The notes: generated by a model not told the origin, from the sequence alone. A stretch of DNA of 53,770 nt from RGIG5057 sp964371585 (GCA_964371585.1 CAYJMD010000008.1:1-53770); one strand, 5' to 3'. Numbered from the stretch's first letter, positions 32,737-41,836 are shown. Program-made: numbers and translations.

Positions 32737-33408
32737 CTATCTTGAATAATATTGTGAACCATTTCTTTTAATAATCAATCTTCTATTTGGCTCTTTACCA
32801 ACACTTTCAGTATATACATCTTTATTGTTTGCAAGTTCTTGATGTATAATTAATCTTTCATAAGCTGACATTGGTTCAAGCTTTATAGGTTTTCTAAACT
32901 TAACAACATTTTGAGCCATTTTATTAGCAAATGTTTTTAATTTTTCTTCTTTTTCTTTTTTATAATCATTAATCTCAACAAATACTTTAGAATATTCTTC
33001 ATCTTCATGCTGTAACATTGCGTTTAAAAGTGATTGTATTGCTTCAATTGTTTTCCCTTTATATCCTATTAAATGTTTTGGATCTTCAGTTTCTATTTTA
33101 ACTACAACTTGTTTTTCATTACCTGTGCAAGTATATTTAACATTTTCATCTTTTGTTATTTCGAAAAATCCTTTTAAAATTGAATCTATTTTAGCTTTTG
33201 TTTTATCTAAAACATCTTGAGAAACTTTTTTATCAACAGTTAGTCTTACTTTAGCTAATTTTTGTGATAACATTCCTAGAACGCCACCTGCTTTAGGTTC
33301 TTCAATTATATCTACTATTACATCATCTCTTGAAACTTTAAGTTCATCTAAACCTTTTCTAATAGCTTCTTCTACTGTTTTACCTATTTGTTCTGTTGTA
33401 TTTTTCAT
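32737..33408 (-). CDS. jag: RNA-binding protein Jag/KhpB
   Basis: A 223-residue RNA-binding protein, commonly next to yidC (spoIIIJ) and linked to cell elongation and division. Three domains are seen: Jag_N (GKTVEEAIRKGLDELKV...GVLGMLSQKLAKVRL), a KH domain with GYKGKTIEAIQSLLN near 115-130, and an R3H domain (EPMSAYERLIIHQEL, ending RRLIIKR). The ATG at 33408 has AAGGAG eight bases upstream; the in-frame GTG three codons earlier is too close to that site. Confidence 0.93.
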   Translation of the reverse strand: MKNTTEQIGKTVEEAIRKGLDELKVSRDDVIVDIIEEPKAGGVLGMLSQKLAKVRLTVDKKVSQDVLDKTKAKIDSILKGFFEITKDENVKYTCTGNEKQVVVKIETEDPKHLIGYKGKTIEAIQSLLNAMLQHEDEEYSKVFVEINDYKKEKEEKLKTFANKMAQNVVKFRKPIKLEPMSAYERLIIHQELANNKDVYTESVGKEPNRRLIIKRNGSQYYSR

Positions 33409-33422
33409 TTTTTTCACTCCTT

Positions 33423-34256
33423 CTATTTTGATAGAAATTTAATGTTACTTTCTTCTTTTTCATCTTCTTTTTTTACTATATATCTAATAACAGCTTGTTG
33501 ACCTATTGCGTATATATTGCCAACTAACCAATATACACCTAAAGCTAAAGGTGTTGTATATGATATAACAGCTGAAAGAATTGGCATTGTATAGTTTAAT
33601 GATTTTTGCATTTCTTTTTGTTCTTCTGTCATTACCATTGTTTTTTGGCTCATTTTTATTTGTATATACGCTGTAAGTGCTGCAAGAATTGGAATTATAA
33701 GTGATTCATATCCAGACTTTGTATTTTCGTCTGATGAAAATGCATTTGCTGGAACATCACCTAAGTTAAGTCCTAATACATTCATATCTAGTATATTGTG
33801 TTCATTGGCAATTCTTATTTCTAATTCATCCATTTGAGCTTCAGTTACATCTTCTATTTGTAATATCTCTTGTGAATAAATTTTAATTTCTTCTTGTGGC
33901 ATTTGTACTACATATGTAAGTGGTTGTTTAACTATATAGAATATCGCTAATATAAGCGGTAATTGTATAAGAAGTGGTAAACATCCACCTAAAGGATTTA
34001 TTTTATGTTCACTGTATAATTTTGTTAATTCTTCTGACTGTTTTACTTTATCATTTTTATGTTTTTTGAGTATTTCATCATATTTAGGTTTTATCTTTTG
34101 CATTTCTCTTGTTGACTTAGCTTGTTTTAAGTTAAGTGGAAAGAGCATAACTTTCGCAAGTATTGTAAACAAAACGATTGTTAACGCATAGTTGTTAGCT
34201 GTTATATCATATATAAATCTAACAACAATCCCTAGTATATCTGCAATTATATCCAT
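33423..34256 (-). CDS. yidC: Membrane protein insertase YidC/SpoIIIJ type
   Basis: Inserts membrane proteins with or without SecYEG; paralogues are essential for sporulation in Bacillus. The 277-residue protein has the Gram-positive layout: TM1 (NNYALTIVLFTILAKVMLFPL), a charged coiled loop (STREMQKIKPKYDEILKKHKND), NPLGGCLPLLIQLPLILAIFY, and two later helices. No lipobox Cys is visible near the N-terminus. The loop at about 125-170 is longer and more acidic than usual. Confidence 0.93.
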   Translation of the reverse strand: MDIIADILGIVVRFIYDITANNYALTIVLFTILAKVMLFPLNLKQAKSTREMQKIKPKYDEILKKHKNDKVKQSEELTKLYSEHKINPLGGCLPLLIQLPLILAIFYIVKQPLTYVVQMPQEEIKIYSQEILQIEDVTEAQMDELEIRIANEHNILDMNVLGLNLGDVPANAFSSDENTKSGYESLIIPILAALTAYIQIKMSQKTMVMTEEQKEMQKSLNYTMPILSAVISYTTPLALGVYWLVGNIYAIGQQAVIRYIVKKEDEKEESNIKFLSK

Positions 34257-34272
34257 TTATTTGCTCCTCTTT

Positions 34273-34533
34273 TTATTTTAAATAATCTACTCCGCCTTTA
34301 GCAAATGGATTACATCTTAATATTCTAAATATACCTTTTAAACTTCCTCTAACAAAACCATATTTATTTAAAGCTTGTTTAGTATATTCAGAACAAGTTG
34401 GATAATATATACATCTATTATATACCGAATTTCTCGGAAAATATTTTTGATATAAGTTAATAAGAAATATTCCTATTAATCTTGGAAAGTTATATAAAAG
34501 TTTAACAAATTTTTTTATATTATTGATATACAT
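34273..34533 (-). CDS. yidD: Membrane protein insertion efficiency factor YidD
   Basis: A short basic amphipathic protein thought to help YidC-dependent insertion. The 86-residue sequence has YQKYFPRNSVYNRCIYYPTCSEYTKQALNKYG, with the three conserved Cys, and ends RCNPFAKGGVDYL. It overlaps the end of rnpA by 14 bases and lies in the conserved rpmH-rnpA-yidD-yidC-jag order. Confidence 0.95.
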   Translation of the reverse strand: MYINNIKKFVKLLYNFPRLIGIFLINLYQKYFPRNSVYNRCIYYPTCSEYTKQALNKYGFVRGSLKGIFRILRCNPFAKGGVDYLK

Positions 34534-34861
34534 TTAATTTATTTAACCCATCCTTTATTTCAGCAGTTAATATTTCATAATTTACATCTTCAAAAACTGT
34601 AGTTTTTTTCAACATGACTACAATATTTAAACTTTTATTTAACTTTTCTTCTTCATTTTTGTATATTTCTCTAACCCATCTTTTAAGGTTATTTCTATGA
34701 GCAGCTATTCCATTTTTTTTAGATACACATACTGCAAACTGATTGAAATCATTTTTGGAATTTATAGTGTATATAACTAAGTATCTACCTTTGTAAAATT
34801 TACCTTTATTTATCATAAATCTTAGCAATAAACTATCTTTGATAATTCTTGTATGTTTCAT
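34520..34861 (-). CDS. rnpA: Ribonuclease P protein component
   Basis: Protein subunit of RNase P, which removes 5' leaders from tRNA precursors. The 113-residue basic protein carries the RNR region AAHRNNLKRWVREIY and an N-terminal KGRYLVIYTI strand. AGAGGTGA precedes the ATG. It is separated from rpmH by a hairpin, as in many bacteria where rpmH is expressed more strongly than rnpA. Confidence 0.95.
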   Translation of the reverse strand: MKHTRIIKDSLLLRFMINKGKFYKGRYLVIYTINSKNDFNQFAVCVSKKNGIAAHRNNLKRWVREIYKNEEEKLNKSLNIVVMLKKTTVFEDVNYEILTAEIKDGLNKLNVYQ

Positions 34862-34893
34862 CTCAATTCACCTCTGCTCTATAATATCAAAAT

Positions 34894-34920
34894 AAGTGGG
34901 CATAAAAATAACACCCACTT
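34894..34920 (-). terminator. Hairpin between rpmH and rnpA (partial terminator)
   Basis: Minus-strand AAGTGGG / CCCACTT arms with a 13-base loop, followed by a weak T-run (ATTTTG). It probably reduces read-through from rpmH into rnpA rather than stopping it. Confidence 0.55.
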
Positions 34921-34926
34921 ATATTT

Positions 34927-35061
34927 TTAAGCACATAGTACTTTTCTTCCTTTTGCTCTTCTTCTTTTAAGTATAGCTCTTCCAGCTGCTGTTTGCATTC
35001 TTTTTCTGAAACCATGTACTTTAGATCTTTTTAATTTTTTTGGTTGATATGTTCTTTTCAT
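34927..35061 (-). CDS. rpmH: 50S ribosomal protein L34
   Basis: 44 residues beginning MKRTYQPKKLKRSKVHGF and containing RMQTAAGRAILKRRRAKGRK, the full L34 sequence pattern. GGAGG precedes the ATG at 35061. It is the first gene leftward of dnaA, in the classical dnaA-rpmH divergence. Confidence 0.97.
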   Translation of the reverse strand: MKRTYQPKKLKRSKVHGFRKRMQTAAGRAILKRRRAKGRKVLCA

Positions 35062-35113
35062 CTTAGCACCTCCTCAATATTGTTAAGATATTCTACATTA
35101 TATTTAATATCAA

Positions 35114-35138
35114 TTTAGAATAAAAAAAACATTCTAAA
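35114..35138 (-). other. Hairpin in rpmH leader
   Basis: TTTAGAAT / ATTCTAAA arms around a 9-base T-rich loop on the minus strand, between the rpmH promoter and its start. The leader is about 100 bases long. Function unknown. Confidence 0.4.
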
Positions 35139-35165
35139 ATGTAATATTCATAATTTTACTTTACC

Positions 35166-35194
35166 ATTATACACTATTTATTACAATTTGTCAA
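35166..35194 (-). promoter_or_regulatory. Consensus SigA promoter of rpmH
   Basis: Minus strand TTGACA (35189-35194), 17 bases, TATAAT (35166-35171). Confidence 0.9.
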
Positions 35195-35310
35195 CATTTT
35201 AGATTACATTACATAAATTTTTTAATTTTTGGCAATTACACATAATTTTACTATATAAATTTAAACTTTGTTTTTATATCTTTCATTAACATTTAAATTT
35301 AGTCTAAGAC

Positions 35311-35339
35311 TTGATTTTTTTAGTAATAAATGATATATT
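35311..35339 (+). promoter_or_regulatory. Promoter of dnaA
   Basis: TTGATT (35311-35316), 17 bases, TATATT (35334-35339). The 367-base rpmH-dnaA gap holds this promoter, that of rpmH and the rpmH leader; I see no good DnaA box in it, so autorepression sites are not evident. Confidence 0.6.
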
Positions 35340-35428
35340 ATATAGTAAGATTTTAAATAGATATTTCTATATTTTTAAAGAAATTTACTTTTCTTTTAAT
35401 ATATATATCAAAAAATAAAAGGAGAATT

Positions 35429-36823
35429 ATGCAAGAAAATATAATGTCTGCTTGGGCTCAAGCACTAGAAATGTTACAAGAAGAAATATCTTTAATTGGT
35501 TACAAAACTTATGTTGAAGTTATGGTGCCAAGATTAGTAGATGACACTACTATTTGTTTATTAGCACCGTCTAACTACCATATAGATGTTTGTAAAAGAA
35601 AGTACATGGATTTAATAGAAAATACTTTAGCTGTAATAACAAAGAAAAAATATATTATTACTTTTGAAGCAAAAGATATCATATCAGATGATATTTTAGA
35701 TGAATCTGAAACAAAAATAAAAAAAGATTTGGAATTAGTTAATAATGCAGTTAAGAAAAAAGTTCCACAAGAAGAAAGTAATACTACAAACAATCAAATA
35801 AAATCAAATTTAAACCCTAAATATATTTTTGAAAATTATGTTGTTGGTTCAAATAATAGATTTGCACATGCAGCTGCTGTAGCTGTTTGTGAAGCTCCAG
35901 GAACAAAATATAATCCACTATACATTTATGGTGGAGTAGGTCTTGGTAAAACTCATTTAATGCAATCTATAGGTAATGGTATAACAAAAAACTGTCCTGA
36001 TTTAAAAGTACTTTGCACAACTGGTGAATTATTTGCAAATGAGCTTATTTCATCAATTATGAATGATAAAAATCAAGAATTTCGTGATAAATACAGAAAT
36101 ATTGATGTTTTATTAATAGACGATATACAATTTTTAGCTGGTAAAGAGAAATGTCAAGAAGAGTTTTTCCACACATTTAACTCTTTATTTCAAAGTGAAA
36201 AACAAATAATATTAACATCTGAAAAAGCTCCCAAAGAACTTCTTTTAGAAGAAAGACTTAAAACTAGATTTGAAATGGGACTAGCTGTTGATATACAATC
36301 TCCAGATTATGAAACAAGACTAGCAATACTTAGAAAAAAAACTGAATTAGAAAGATATGTAATAGATGATGAAGTTTTAATTAAAATAGCGAGTAAAGTT
36401 AAATCAAATATCCGTGAACTTGAAGGTGTATTTAATAAATTAATGGCATATTCATCATTTACAAATGCTGATTTAACAGATCAAATAGTTGATACAACAA
36501 TTGAATCTATATTAGTAAAAAGCTCTAAAGTATTAACAAGTAAACTTATAATGCAAATAGTTGGTAAATTCTTTAATATAAAAGTAAGTGATATGATAAG
36601 TTCAAAAAAATCTAATAATATTACATATCCTAGACAAATTGCTATGTATCTATGCAGAGAAGTAGCTAATTTATCATTTCCAGCAATCGGAAAAGATTTC
36701 GGTGGAAGAGATCATTCAACAGTTTTATATGCTTATGGAAAGATTCAAGATGAATATGATTCAAATGAAGAAACAAAAAATATAATAGAAGAGATTAAAA
36801 AGAGTTTAACAATAGAAGATTAG
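35429..36823 (+). CDS. dnaA: Chromosomal replication initiator DnaA
   Basis: 464-residue AAA+ initiator. Domain I is at 1-75 and a short linker lies at 100-128. The ATPase has Walker A GGVGLGKTH (168-176), Walker B VLLIDDIQFL and the sensor/Arg region LKTRFEMGL. The domain IV helix-turn-helix ends FGGRDHSTVLYAYGKI, the DnaA-box-binding signature. AAGGAG lies before the ATG. The gene has its own terminator, and the origin follows. Confidence 0.97.
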   Translation: MQENIMSAWAQALEMLQEEISLIGYKTYVEVMVPRLVDDTTICLLAPSNYHIDVCKRKYMDLIENTLAVITKKKYIITFEAKDIISDDILDESETKIKKDLELVNNAVKKKVPQEESNTTNNQIKSNLNPKYIFENYVVGSNNRFAHAAAVAVCEAPGTKYNPLYIYGGVGLGKTHLMQSIGNGITKNCPDLKVLCTTGELFANELISSIMNDKNQEFRDKYRNIDVLLIDDIQFLAGKEKCQEEFFHTFNSLFQSEKQIILTSEKAPKELLLEERLKTRFEMGLAVDIQSPDYETRLAILRKKTELERYVIDDEVLIKIASKVKSNIRELEGVFNKLMAYSSFTNADLTDQIVDTTIESILVKSSKVLTSKLIMQIVGKFFNIKVSDMISSKKSNNITYPRQIAMYLCREVANLSFPAIGKDFGGRDHSTVLYAYGKIQDEYDSNEETKNIIEEIKKSLTIED

Positions 36824-36849
36824 TGTAGAATTATTTCTACACTTTTTTA
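36822..36849 (+). terminator. Terminator of dnaA
   Basis: AGTGTAGAA / TTCTACACT arms, 4-base loop, TTTTT. It overlaps the dnaA stop codon. Confidence 0.88.
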
Positions 36850-36986
36850 TTTTACTAAAAAACATGATTAAATCAATGTTTCTAAGTTTTATTACAGAAA
36901 TATTACAAAATTATGATTTTTTTGACTTCTTGTAAAAGTTATCCACAGGTTGCTGTGGATAACCCTGTGGATAAACTGTGGATAAC

Positions 36987-36995
36987 TTTGTCGAA
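36987..36995 (+). promoter_or_regulatory. Spo0A box inside oriC
   Basis: TTTGTCGAA matches TTTGTCRAA at all nine positions and lies one base after the DnaA box at 36977-36985. Confidence 0.6.
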
Positions 36996-37116
36996 TGAAA
37001 GTTATCCACAGGAGAACATTTGTTTGTGGATAACTTTTACCGGTTATCCACATGTTATCCACAGCTATTTTTGGCTCTATAGATAGGGTTTGATATAGTT
37101 ATCCACACTATCCACA

Positions 37117-37200
37117 GCCCCTACTACTACGACTACTAAATATATATATTATATTATATTTATTATTTATATATAAGAAAAAAAATTAAATAAAAAAATC
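37117..37200 (+). other. DnaA-trio element and DNA unwinding region
   Basis: Directly after tandem DnaA boxes (37099-37107, 37108-37116) comes a GC cluster GCCCC, then CTACTACTACGACTACTA (37121-37138), which on the complementary strand is a run of 3'-GAT triplets interrupted once by GCT. A long AT-only stretch follows. This is the box / GC / trio / AT order of the basal unwinding system defined in B. subtilis. Confidence 0.82.
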
Positions 37201-37496
37201 CACACCTGTGGATAACCTCAAATCTTTTTTAAACCAAATAGTATTAAATAAAACAATATGTGTATATTAGTTTACAATAAAAAAATATTTTCAAAACTGT
37301 GGATAATGTGGATAACTTTTCAAAACACTACTTTATTTTGTGATAAATTATCCACATTATTAATATTTTGTTTACAATAAATGTTTTGTAACAAATTTGT
37401 AATATTATTAGTTTACATTTTTTAAAACTAAAATAAGATAAAAAATATTTGTTTAAATTGAATTAATCAATTTTATTAAATAATATTGAAAATGTA

Positions 37497-37525
37497 TTGA
37501 TTTCTCTTATAAAGTATAATATAAT
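37497..37525 (+). promoter_or_regulatory. Promoter of dnaN
   Basis: TTGATT (37497-37502), 17 bases, TATAAT (37520-37525). Confidence 0.7.
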
Positions 37526-37552
37526 CTATAAATAAAAAAGGAGATACTTAAA

Positions 37553-38668
37553 ATGAAGATTAATTGTAAAACAGTAAAATTAATAAATGCTTTAAATATT
37601 GTTTCTAAAACTGCAGCATCTAAAACTCCAATGCCAATTTTAGAAGGTGTTCTTATTGAAGCATACAATAACAAAATTAAATTAACAACAAGTGATTTAG
37701 AAATGGGATGTATACATACTATGGAATGTGATGTTATTGAAGAAGGTAGCACAGTTGTTGATATTAAAATGTTAAATGATATTATAAGAAGATTAGAGGG
37801 TGATAATTTAAATATTGAATCTGATTCTAGTATATTTATAATAAATTCAATTAATGGAATATTTAAATTAAGTGTTATGAATCCTGATGATTTTCCTAAA
37901 CTTCCAGTGTTTACTATTGAAAGTAGTGTGGGTATTAATCAAAAACTATTTAAAGATATGATTAAAAAAATATTATTCGCTGTTAGTAATGATGAAAACA
38001 GACCAGTTTATACAGGAGCATTATTAAAAGTAGAAAATAATATTTTAACTCTTGTTGCACTTGATGGTTTTAAACTTGCTATGAAAACATATGAAAATGA
38101 AAATGAAATAAATGAATTCAAAGCAATAATACCAGGTAAAGTTCTAAGTGAACTTTTAAAAATGTTACATGATAATGAAGAAGGAATAATTAAAATAGGG
38201 ATAAATAAAAATCAAGCTTTATTTGAAGTTGATGAAAGTGTAATAATAAGCAGAATAATAGATGGGGAATTTTTAAACTATCAAGCAATAATTCCAAGTG
38301 TTAAAGAAACTAGAGTTAAAGTTAATACAAAAAAACTATTAGATGCTTTTGAAAGAGTAGCGCTTTTTGCTAAAGAAAGTTCGGATAAAGATAAAAAATC
38401 TCCAGTTAGAATGAAAATCTCTTTAGATGGTTTAACTTTAAGTTGTATAAGTCAAACAGGTGATGCTAAAGAAAATGTAAATGCATTTCTTGAGGGTAAT
38501 GAACTAGAAATCGGATTTAACCCAAGATATTTCATAGAGACATTAAAAGTTATTGAAGATCAAGAAGTATATATAGATTTTACAAATAACATTGCACCTG
38601 CAGTAATAAAACCATTAAGAGGAAATAGTTATTTATACATCGTTTTACCAGTAAAATTAAGACAATAA
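37553..38668 (+). CDS. dnaN: DNA polymerase III sliding clamp, beta subunit
   Basis: Ring-forming processivity clamp. The 371-residue protein has three clamp repeats, with recognisable AASKTPMPILEGVLIEA near 20-36, VALDGFKLAM near 170 and a C-terminal YLYIVLPVKLR, where the last residues form part of the partner-binding pocket. AAGGAG precedes the ATG. recF begins one base after its stop. Confidence 0.96.
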   Translation: MKINCKTVKLINALNIVSKTAASKTPMPILEGVLIEAYNNKIKLTTSDLEMGCIHTMECDVIEEGSTVVDIKMLNDIIRRLEGDNLNIESDSSIFIINSINGIFKLSVMNPDDFPKLPVFTIESSVGINQKLFKDMIKKILFAVSNDENRPVYTGALLKVENNILTLVALDGFKLAMKTYENENEINEFKAIIPGKVLSELLKMLHDNEEGIIKIGINKNQALFEVDESVIISRIIDGEFLNYQAIIPSVKETRVKVNTKKLLDAFERVALFAKESSDKDKKSPVRMKISLDGLTLSCISQTGDAKENVNAFLEGNELEIGFNPRYFIETLKVIEDQEVYIDFTNNIAPAVIKPLRGNSYLYIVLPVKLRQ

Positions 38669-38669
38669 G

Positions 38670-39749
38670 ATGTATTTAGAAAAACTAGTATTAACTAATT
38701 TTAGAAATTATAAAAATCAAGAAATAATATTTAATAGAGGTATTAATCTTTTTATAGGAGATAACGCTCAAGGTAAAACGAATATTGTTGAAGCTATATA
38801 TACATCTGCTTTTTCTAAATCATATAGAGCTAGTAAAGATATTGAGCTTATAAATTTTGATGAAGAATATACAAAAGTGATGTTATACTATAATAAAAAT
38901 AACAATTCTAAAACTGTTGATATATACATTGATAAAAATAAAAAAGTAATTAAGCTTGATGAAATAAAAATAAAAAAAATGACAGAACTTATAGGTGAAA
39001 TTCCACTTGTAATATTTTCTCCTGAAGATATGCAAATTGTAAAAGGAGCTTCTGGAGAAAAAAGAAAATTTATTGATATGATATGTTGTCAGTTGTCTTT
39101 AAAATATTTAATAAGTTTTACAGAGTATAACAAATGTTTAAAGATTAAAAATAATTTATTAAAAAAAGAATTAAAAATAGAAGATAAAGAATATATATAT
39201 ATATTAAATGAAAAAATGTCTCCTTTAATTAATTATATCTGTAATTATAGAAAAGAAATTATTTTAAAATTAAGTAATTATTCAAAATTGATATTAAAAG
39301 AGATAACAGAAAATAAAGAAGATATAGATGTAATATATACTAGTGATTTTGAAAATATGAGTAGTATAGATATTAACAATAAACTAAATTCAGTTTTAAA
39401 TTATGAAATAATTAGAAAAACAACCTTAAAAGGAATAACGAAAGATAATATAGAAATCAATATTAATAAAAAAGAAGTTAACAAATATGGATCTCAAGGT
39501 CAGAAACGAACTTCATTATTAGCTTTAAAGTTAGCTAATTTTGAAATATTGAGAGAATTAAAAAAAGAAGAACCTATACTTCTTTTAGATGATATAATGT
39601 CAGAGCTTGATAAGAAGAGAGTAGACTTTCTTTTAAAGTATATAGAAAAATATCAATCGATAATTACAACAACTGATTATGATAAGTTATCTGAAAAAAT
39701 AGAAAAAATAAAAATAGAAAAAATTAAAAATGGTAGCTTGCAAAATTAA
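38670..39749 (+). CDS. recF: DNA replication and repair protein RecF
   Basis: SMC-like ATPase for gap repair and RecA loading. The 359-residue protein has Walker A GDNAQGKT at 30-37, signature region KYGSQGQKRTSLLALKLA, and Walker B PILLLDDIMSELD. All motifs are intact. Coupled to dnaN by a one-base gap. Confidence 0.95.
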   Translation: MYLEKLVLTNFRNYKNQEIIFNRGINLFIGDNAQGKTNIVEAIYTSAFSKSYRASKDIELINFDEEYTKVMLYYNKNNNSKTVDIYIDKNKKVIKLDEIKIKKMTELIGEIPLVIFSPEDMQIVKGASGEKRKFIDMICCQLSLKYLISFTEYNKCLKIKNNLLKKELKIEDKEYIYILNEKMSPLINYICNYRKEIILKLSNYSKLILKEITENKEDIDVIYTSDFENMSSIDINNKLNSVLNYEIIRKTTLKGITKDNIEININKKEVNKYGSQGQKRTSLLALKLANFEILRELKKEEPILLLDDIMSELDKKRVDFLLKYIEKYQSIITTTDYDKLSEKIEKIKIEKIKNGSLQN

Positions 39750-39767
39750 TTAGAAATATGTTATAAT
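39738..39767 (+). promoter_or_regulatory. Possible promoter of gyrB
   Basis: TTGCAA (39738-39743), 18 bases, TATAAT (39762-39767), at the end of recF. Confidence 0.5.
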
Positions 39768-39796
39768 AAGAAACTGAGAAAGAAGAGGTGTACAAG

Positions 39797-41713
39797 TTGG
39801 CAAATTATGATGAAAATCAAATACAGGTTTTAGAAGGATTAGAAGCAGTAAGAAAAAGACCTGGTATGTATATAGGAAGTGTATCTGAAAGAGGGTTACA
39901 TCACTTAGTATATGAAATTGTAGATAACTCTGTAGATGAGGCTTTAGCTGGATATTGTACAGAAATAAATGTTGAAATATTAGAAGATAATAGTATTTCA
40001 GTTCAAGATAATGGTAGAGGTATACCACTTGGTATACATCCAAAAATGAAAATACCAGCAGTAGAAGTAGTATATACTATTCTACATGCAGGTGGTAAAT
40101 TTGGAGGAGAAGGATATAAAGTATCTGGAGGGCTTCATGGTGTTGGTGCATCTGTTGTTAATGCTTTATCAGAAAGTGTAAATCTTGAAGTATGTAATGG
40201 AGATGGAGTTTTTGGACTATCTTTTGCAAGAGGTAAGAAAACTGAGGATATCCATAAAATTAGAGATTCAAAAAAATCAGGTACAAAAGTAATTTTTAAA
40301 CCTGATGCACAAATTTTTGAAACAACAGTATATAATGCTGAAACTTTAGCAAATAGATTTAGAGAAATGGCATTTTTAAATAAAGGTTTAAAAATAACAC
40401 TATTAGATAAAAGAAACCCAGAAGCAGATCAATTAGTATTTCACTATGAAGGTGGTATAGTATCTTTTGTTGAATATATAAATAAAGCTAAAGATAAAAT
40501 TCATAAGGATGTTATATACTTTGAAGCATCTCAAAATAATGTTGAAGTTGAGGTTGCTCTTCAATATACAACAGCATATTCTGAAAATATACTTTCATTT
40601 GTAAACAATATAAATACAATTGAAGGTGGAACACATGTAGATGGGTTTAAAAGAGGTCTTACAAAATCTTTTAATGATTATGCAAGAAAATTTAATATTT
40701 TAAAAGAAAAAGATTCTAATCTACAAGGTGAAGATATTAGAGAAGGTATTGCTGCAATAGTTTCTGTTAGAGTTATTGAACCTCAATTCGAAGGACAAAC
40801 TAAAACAAAATTAGGAAATAGTGAAGTAACTTCTATTGTTAATAGCGCAATGCTTGATAAGATGTCATCATTTTTAGAAGAAAATCCTACAATTGCTAAA
40901 TCAATACTTGAAAAAACAATTAGCGCAGCAAGAGCAAGAGAAGCTGCAAGAAAAGCAAGAGAATTAGTTAGAAGAAAAAGTGTTTTAGAATCAACTACAC
41001 TTCCAGGTAAACTAGCTGATTGTCAAGAAAAAGATGCTTCTAAATGCGAAGTGTATATCGTAGAAGGAGACTCTGCTGGTGGAAGTGCTAAACAAGGAAG
41101 AGATAGAAAGTTCCAAGCAATATTACCATTATGGGGAAAAATGATAAACGTTGAAAAAACAAGAGCTGATAAAGTTTATAATAATGAAAAATTAACTCCT
41201 GTTATAATAGCACTTGGTACAAGCATAGGAAATGATTTTAATATTGAAAAATTAAGATATCACAAAATTATATTAATGGCCGATGCTGATGTTGATGGAT
41301 CACATATCCGTACATTATTACTTACATTCTTCTTTAGATATATGAGACCACTTGTTGAAAATGGAAATATATATATAGCTCAGCCTCCATTATTTAAACT
41401 ATCTAAAAGAGGTATGAAAGATATATATTGCTATAATGAAGAAGATTTAGAAAATAAACTTAAAGAATTAAATGAGCAAGGAATTGAAAAAAGTTCTTTA
41501 AATATGCAAAGATATAAAGGTCTTGGTGAAATGAATTCTGAACAATTATGGGAAACAACAATGAATCCTGAAACAAGAACATTATTACAAGTAACTTTAG
41601 AGGATGCTACAGCAGCAGATCAAATTTTTACAGTACTAATGGGTGAGGAAGTTGAACCTAGAAGACAATTTATAGAACAAAACGCTAAATATGTTAAAAA
41701 TTTAGATGTATAA
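39797..41713 (+). CDS. gyrB: DNA gyrase subunit B
   Basis: ATPase subunit of gyrase. The 638-residue protein has the GHKL ATP site (IVDNSVDEA, QDNGRGIPLGIHP, GLHGVGASVVNALS), the TOPRIM domain (EVYIVEGDSAGGSAKQGRD and DADVDGSHIRTLLLTFF) and a C-terminal QRYKGLGEMN. The nominal GTG at 39788 is part of the GAGG ribosome binding site. The TTG at 39797, eight bases downstream, gives MANYDENQIQVLEGLEAVRKRPGMYIG and is preferred. gyrA does not follow, unlike in many Firmicutes. Confidence 0.96.
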   Translation: MANYDENQIQVLEGLEAVRKRPGMYIGSVSERGLHHLVYEIVDNSVDEALAGYCTEINVEILEDNSISVQDNGRGIPLGIHPKMKIPAVEVVYTILHAGGKFGGEGYKVSGGLHGVGASVVNALSESVNLEVCNGDGVFGLSFARGKKTEDIHKIRDSKKSGTKVIFKPDAQIFETTVYNAETLANRFREMAFLNKGLKITLLDKRNPEADQLVFHYEGGIVSFVEYINKAKDKIHKDVIYFEASQNNVEVEVALQYTTAYSENILSFVNNINTIEGGTHVDGFKRGLTKSFNDYARKFNILKEKDSNLQGEDIREGIAAIVSVRVIEPQFEGQTKTKLGNSEVTSIVNSAMLDKMSSFLEENPTIAKSILEKTISAARAREAARKARELVRRKSVLESTTLPGKLADCQEKDASKCEVYIVEGDSAGGSAKQGRDRKFQAILPLWGKMINVEKTRADKVYNNEKLTPVIIALGTSIGNDFNIEKLRYHKIILMADADVDGSHIRTLLLTFFFRYMRPLVENGNIYIAQPPLFKLSKRGMKDIYCYNEEDLENKLKELNEQGIEKSSLNMQRYKGLGEMNSEQLWETTMNPETRTLLQVTLEDATAADQIFTVLMGEEVEPRRQFIEQNAKYVKNLDV

Positions 41714-41718
41714 TAAGT

Positions 41719-41760
41719 AAATCCATAATGGAACATTTCATTATGGATTTATTGATTTTT
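41719..41760 (+). terminator. Terminator of gyrB
   Basis: A 12-bp stem AAATCCATAATG / CATTATGGATTT with an 8-base loop, then ATTGATTTTT. Confidence 0.88.
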
Positions 41761-41801
41761 CATAAATGTATATAAAAAATCAAATATTATAAATTTTTAT
41801 G

Positions 41802-41830
41802 TTGACAAATGCATATAACTATGTTATAAT
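41802..41830 (+). promoter_or_regulatory. Consensus SigA promoter of infC-rpmI-rplT
   Basis: TTGACA (41802-41807), 17 bases, TATAAT (41825-41830). Confidence 0.9.
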
Positions 41831-41836
41831 GCTTTA

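Larger units (their letters stand above)
36824..37552. other. Chromosomal replication origin oriC
   Basis: The dnaA-dnaN gap holds 13 exact DnaA boxes (TTATCCACA or its complement). Plus-oriented boxes start at 36939, 37002, 37044, 37055, 37099 and 37348; minus-oriented boxes start at 36954, 36966, 36977, 37025, 37207, 37298 and 37307. One box with a single mismatch is at 37108. A dense cluster (36939-37116) is followed by DnaA-trios, an AT-rich unwinding region (37137-37200) and a second looser cluster (37207-37356). A perfect Spo0A box lies at 36987-36995. No gene is present. Confidence 0.95.

Noticed and set aside
35062..35428. Second origin half upstream of dnaA
   Set aside because: No exact DnaA box was found there; the closest, TTATACACT, is part of the rpmH -10 region.
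39788..39796. GTG start of gyrB
   Set aside because: It overlaps the ribosome binding site; the TTG three codons later has proper spacing and the standard N-terminus.
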